Source of the DNA: Erythrophleum ivorense
Lineage: Eukaryota; Streptophyta; Magnoliopsida; Fabales; Fabaceae
Length of the DNA: 64,000 bases
Direction of reading: 5' to 3'
Assembly (NCBI GenBank): GCA_026724425.1
Contig: JAIUCV010000009.1
Coordinates: forward strand, 15,573,294 to 15,637,293
Every line of letters begins with the position of its first letter. Position 1 is the first letter of the stretch. The notes beneath the pieces were generated by a model. The model was not told the DNA's origin, made no database searches, and was given only the letters and a program-made list of their open reading frames with translations. Both the position numbers and the translations under genes were made by a program. This document shows, one piece after another, positions 59,204-64,000 of this stretch.

Positions 59204-59935
59204 CTTGCATACTAAAACCCTTAGTTCTATCAAGATCTCATGAAGAAAAACTCTTCTCCTCACTTTCTCTCTCTTTGCTACAACTTACAAGGCCTAGAAA
59301 TACAAATTTTTGTAAGTTTTTGAGTAGAAACTTACCTTACTGCGAAGTACTCTTTACATAAATTGATTTTCACCTATTAGTTTCTTAAAAATAACTCCTT
59401 TTTACCTTGGCTCAAATGTGAACTTCAAGATTTCATGGAAAGAAAACTACCATTAGAAAACTCTTAAAGAAATAAACAATTTTCCTAATTGATGTGAGGT
59501 GAAATGGAGCCATTTACATGCCTAAATGGAAGCTTAAAGTCCTCTTCTCTCTTCTCTTAAGTGTGACACCATTAAAGGTCTTAAAATCTAAAAATGGAAG
59601 CTTGGAGAAAGATGGTGGGATGTGGCTTGCTTAAGAAGTTTTATCTTATAATTTTTCAAAATGATCATTTTCCCCCTACTCGCTCATTTGCTTTATTTGG
59701 ACTTATTTTTTAGGCTTTTTAGAATCTTACTGCTCCCTACAAACTTTCTTATTTTCAATTTCCTTATTTTTAACACTTTTAGTAGCGAAAAATATTGACA
59801 TTAAAGGTCCAAATACTTCAATTTAGCTTAAATACAAAATTTCAACTTACCAAACTCAAAATCCATCCTAAATAGAATTGCTCAACCAAAAACACCATAA
59901 AAAGGAGTAAGGAATTTGGGTTCTAAGCCATGCCT
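59204..59935 (-). repeat. LTR D, right part (truncated U3)
   Basis: Continues D after C5 with an AAACTTACCTTAC donor-like motif (59327), a possible TATA (sense ATAAGATAAAACTTC, about 59640) and a C-like U3 piece (sense GTTGAGCAATTC..., about 59870). The U3 start is missing; sequence passes into another LTR. Confidence 0.45.
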
Positions 59936-62900
59936 TATATACTAGCATAATAGGACCATTTTTCATAAGTTCACAATTTCAGCTACTACAAAAATTCATA
60001 TATTAAGTTAGAAAACTCTAATTCATACAAATTAAGACTTTATGGAAAGCTAATGACATGAACTACATGCTATAAAAATTTTAGATCAAAACAAGTTTGT
60101 TTAGGCCATGAAAATCTAACAAAATAGTAACCATATTAGCATCTAGGACCCAACCCAAACTTGAAATTTTAAGTATCCATATTTTTGGCTACATAGCTCT
60201 AATTTAGGTGATTTCAATGGTTTGGAAAGTTTGTAATACCAACTATATGCTTGTAAAATTTCATGAGTATTGGAGTCCATTTGACCCCTCAAGGACATGA
60301 AAAACCAGAATTGACCATATGAATAATACCCAAGTAATTCTGCATTTTTCAGCTAACTTTGAAAAATTATAATAAATTATGCAAAACTCCAAAATTTGTA
60401 TTCTTTAGCTCTGTGAAAAACTCTAAATGAAATCTAAATTCTTGCCAAATTTAATACAAAAACTCATTCATTTGGTTAGATTTTGATTGAAGGGTACAAA
60501 ATGGCTTAAATTGGTACATACATAGTACTAAATGGTTCAAACTAAGTTTCTTTCATTCATGTGACCATTTGAGCATGTCCTAAACATGAAATAAAGCATA
60601 TATGACCATCTTATTAGGTCCTAAATATCATACAACTCAAAATTACTTCTCCACTTGGCATTATACACACACTTTCCATGGCACATACATATCCAAAATA
60701 CATATTCCAGCATTTTCACAATTGAAATTGACACTTACATCATAATCTTATATTTTTACATATGTGATAATGTTTACATTACAAAAATATCTTGTACAAC
60801 TATTCTTGTGCACTAAAATACATAAGATCCTAAATCATTGTCAAAGTTGCACAATTCATGCTTGTTGGCTTCTACCCTTGGCTGCTTGAGAGTTTCCTAG
60901 ACATTGTTAGAAATAATGTGGGGAAGACTAAGATTCTATGAATCCTAATAGCTCAATCACCCTTCAAGTATACTTATAAGGCATGTTATCATCTCAAAGA
61001 AAGTAAGCAGGCATTATAGGCATCCAAATATAAAACATAATCATATTTATGAAATCATATGGATCTATCAAAGTCAAAAATAAGCTCTAAGGACTTTTAG
61101 TCTAGCTTCACCTAATTATTTAGGACTTTTGGATTAGTCTCACCTACTTTTAAGGACTTTTAACTTAGACTTACTCACTTTTTAGACTTTTGGCTTCGCT
61201 TCACTTAAATCAAGGGACTTTTAGCACAACCTTACCCATCAAGAGCCATTTCATATTCCAAATGCATTTTAAGAAACATAATGATATCAAATCATCAAAC
61301 CAATGGCAATAGGCACAATTTATAGTCTAACACACATACAAGCAATCAATGATAGTCAAACAACTAAGATAAGCATACAAGAATGGATGAAGAGCTACCT
61401 TTCTTAAGAAGCACAATTTTCCTCCTTAATTCTCTAGTCTCTCTTCTCGGCCTCACACACACACTAAAAAGAGGCTTGACTTACTTGGCTTAGACACATC
61501 AAACAAGACACAATTGTATCAATGGAACTAGCCTAGACACATCAAACAAGACATAATTGTATTAATGGAACTATCTTTAGCCTCACATAAGCTTACATAA
61601 GCCAATTCTAGCTTTAGGCATCCATATAGCTCCATTTATTGTCATAATGAAGCAACTTACATAATTTATTATCTTGGCTCCAACTCTCACTCAATCTAAG
61701 TCATATGACTCCATTTAAACTCATTAAAGTCATCACAAATTCAAACCAAGGAGCCTAACACTAAGTTGCTTCTTTATGCATTATACAACTCTAAATTTTT
61801 ACCTTCCAAAATAAGGCTTATAAATTCAAACCAATGGTTTCTTTGGTATTTATAATTTATATCTAAACTATTTCTATCTTTAGAATTAAAGAAAACTTTC
61901 CCTAGATACTTCATGGAAGTCTTGGCTTAGACATGTACTTAAGGAGGCACTCATGGAGTTTTGTTAAATTTTCTTAGGAAATTAGCACCTATGAAGCTTC
62001 CTAGATCTCTTATGGACTCAATTATACTCTTACATAAGTTAAATTATTATTAGAAACTGTCATATTCCCCAAGGTGCAATCAAAATCCTAATTTCTATAA
62101 CTTGCTGCCAAATGCTTCTTATTTAATTCCTTTGGTTCCATATGATTCTCTATGGTTCAAAACCTCATTTCCTATCAACTTTGGATCAAAATCAAATTCC
62201 CTTCATAGTTCCCCTAGGCTAGCTGAAATGAAGAATCATAGAAAAAATCAACAGAAACAAGTTTTTCAAGAAACAACAGACCTTGTTTGATTCCTTATCA
62301 AGTAGGCTTTCTTATGTTGCTAAGGCTTCCTCTACATTGCTCCTTCCTTCTACTGAACCAGTCACAAATCACCACCATTCAGAACTTCAAAATCTTGGAA
62401 AGAGAGAGGAGAAAGAGGAGAAGAACATTGGAGAATGGAAAAGCATGAAAAGAGAGCATTTTCTTACCTTTTTTACTTGGTTTTCTTCCTCCTTTCTTCT
62501 CCTTTTTGTTTGCCACTTAGGATTGGCCTTGGTTCTATTTTGGGATAGAATGAAGTTGGTTTATAGGAGAGGAGAAGAGTGGTGTGACATATAAAGGGAA
62601 GGAAGGTCAATCATAACATTTTAAAATTTTCAACTATGTCTCTTAGACTTTGATTTCTCCATTTGAGCTCATTTTAACTCCTTTTTTAAAACTATCATTT
62701 CCATCATAAATTTAGGTCCTCTAATTTATTAAAAGCCTTTGATTTCACATTAATTGGATTTAAAACCTTACCGAACTGTTTGATCAAAGTTTTAGTTAAT
62801 CGATAACTTAAATCATATACTAGAAGGTTTTAATCATTCTAACGATTCTTTTGATTTTCTAAACCTCTGAGAACTCTAATGAGTTCAATTTTCTCATTTA

Positions 62901-63250
62901 AAACCTATTCTTTTAAGTTTTCAAAAAGTTATCTGAAATTATAATTTTGCCACTATATTTATCCTTTAATTCATTCAGCCATACTAGCTCCATTTTTGGT
63001 TGATCCTTAGGCTCTTGACCATATTTTTAGATGTTTTAATTATCAATCTAGTCTCAATTAGCTTTAATTTGCTTTGCTTTAAGGTGATCCTATCTCATTT
63101 TATTAGTTTCAGTACAGTTTTTGAAAAAATAGTTATTACACTTGCTACACTAATTATCATTTTATCCTTATTTAACCTTAATTCCATTTACTTTTGGGTC
63201 CTCTTTTATTAACATACCAATCCCAATTCAGTTAAAAGCTAGATGTTACA
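59936..63250 (-). repeat. C-family LTR C6, left end truncated
   Basis: Minus-strand C LTR ending GCTAGATGTTACA at 63250, with CCAAAAGTC-type units (61080-61250), AAGAGCTACCTTTC (61389), TTCTTACCTTT (62461) and GACATATAAAGG (62586) as TATA region. The hairpin is degraded (TAAGATTC-TAT-GAATCCTA, 60929-60947). The first part of the LTR and a target duplication (expected CCATG) were not found. Short frames in it have no domains. Confidence 0.6.
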
Positions 63251-64000
63251 CCATGAAATGCTTCTTTTTGACTATTAATTTGGATATGTAATAGAGGAGA
63301 TGCTTAGCAAAGGAAATAGTTAGAATCACTTACCTTAATAACAATAGTAATGTGTGTGCATGATAATATCATAATTCTAATCTTCATTATGTATGATATT
63401 TATATCCTTACTATCTTTATATGTTTCAAACAAGGAAAGAATAAAAAATGCTTTCTATAACTTATGTAGCTAAACTATTATTGTTTTTCAAAATTAACAA
63501 TTCTTTTACTAAAAATGTAAATTTTCATTTATTTCTAGTAATATGTTCAAATATTGATTTAGACCATGACAACCATAAAAAGTATGTAATTAAAGTATAG
63601 TAGGTGTATGTAGATGTCTCAAGTGTTGGACAAGTCTAAGTGATCCTAAATGTGAAATGGAAAGTAGTCAATAAAAAGGGACAAGCCTTATTTGTTATCT
63701 AAGATATTATGGAAACTAATTAAGATCTTAGGAACATCATGGAACTTTGTTTTATGTATATATTTGCTACTACCATGACTATACTATAATAATGTTTTGA
63801 CAAACTAGAAGAAATGACAAGTATTGAATTTACTTATATACTTTTAGTTGTGAAACTTTTACATTGTTAATTTTTATCTTTCACAATGCACAAAATTTCA
63901 ATTACAAATTATTAAATAATTAATAAATAAATAGAAGGTTATAAATAAGTCTCAAAGTAATAGTGTAAATGTTAGCCGTTGACCTCACTAAGAAACCTAT
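63251..64000. other. Unassigned AT-rich end of window
   Basis: A weak match of 63450-63560 to the E LTR at 23420-23530 (shared TTTTCAAAATTAA and AATGTAAATTTT phrases) may be the continuation of the E 3' LTR or a related LTR; otherwise nothing recognised. Confidence 0.25.

Noticed and set aside
63251..64000. Confident continuation of the E 3' LTR after the LTR pile
   Set aside because: Only short phrases match the E 5' LTR; kept as a weak possibility, not as a called boundary.

Overview
This is an intergenic, repeat-dominated stretch of a plant nuclear genome, most likely from a eudicot with a sizeable genome. Most of the window can be assigned to transposable elements: Ty3/gypsy chromovirus-type retrotransposons with very long LTRs (about 2.7-3.7 kb), an RTE-clade non-LTR retrotransposon, a Ty1/copia remnant, a Stowaway-like MITE and a decayed endogenous pararetrovirus fragment. 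I found no host protein gene, tRNA or rRNA that I could support. Element and family names used here (A, B, C, D, E, F, G) are labels of convenience.

Left part (1-28.5 kb) is a chain of nested insertions that can be dated relative to one another. Positions 1-1185 hold protease and RT/RNase H remnants of a Caulimoviridae-like sequence. Positions 2.8-7.99 kb hold a badly decayed Ty3/gypsy element F on the minus strand. Element E (plus strand) is inserted near the start of F gag; its 5' LTR begins at 7994. That LTR is split by an RTE retrotransposon on the minus strand (8738-22190), which is itself split by a complete, young Tekay-like chromovirus A on the minus strand (10748-21031). A has 2753-bp LTRs that differ at only about 11 positions, a 5-bp target duplication TTAAC, a primer-binding site, a polypurine tract, and a gag-pol frame broken by just three stop codons. 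The rest of the E 5' LTR (22191-24108), its PBS, a gag relict, its PPT and its 3' LTR (from 25466, carrying a MITE) follow.

Right part (28.5-63.3 kb) is a graveyard of solo and truncated long LTRs of three related families. Five-bp target duplications support an A-family solo LTR (30200-35800) that contains a B-family solo LTR (30649-33413), a C-family solo LTR (49999-53447), and a C-family solo LTR on the minus strand (55476-59198) inside another LTR, D. Between them lie a B-family LTR without target duplication at a junction of oppositely oriented C LTRs, a rearranged Ty3 element G with an inversion junction at about 47374, and a Ty1/copia 3' end.

The most interesting structure is in the LTRs. 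A and B LTRs carry arrays of 8-13 short spaced dyads with outer arms TCGC...GCGA and a family-specific core (TATA/CATA-like in A, CGCG in B), just upstream of the presumed promoter in A but near the 3' end in B. In addition, otherwise diverged LTRs share an ordered set of blocks: promoter, AAGGTAAG-like motif, AAGGTAGCT-like motif, a tandem CCAAAAGTC-type repeat, and a small hairpin (TGAGATTC/GAATCTCA). These look like conserved non-coding functional modules of the long LTR.
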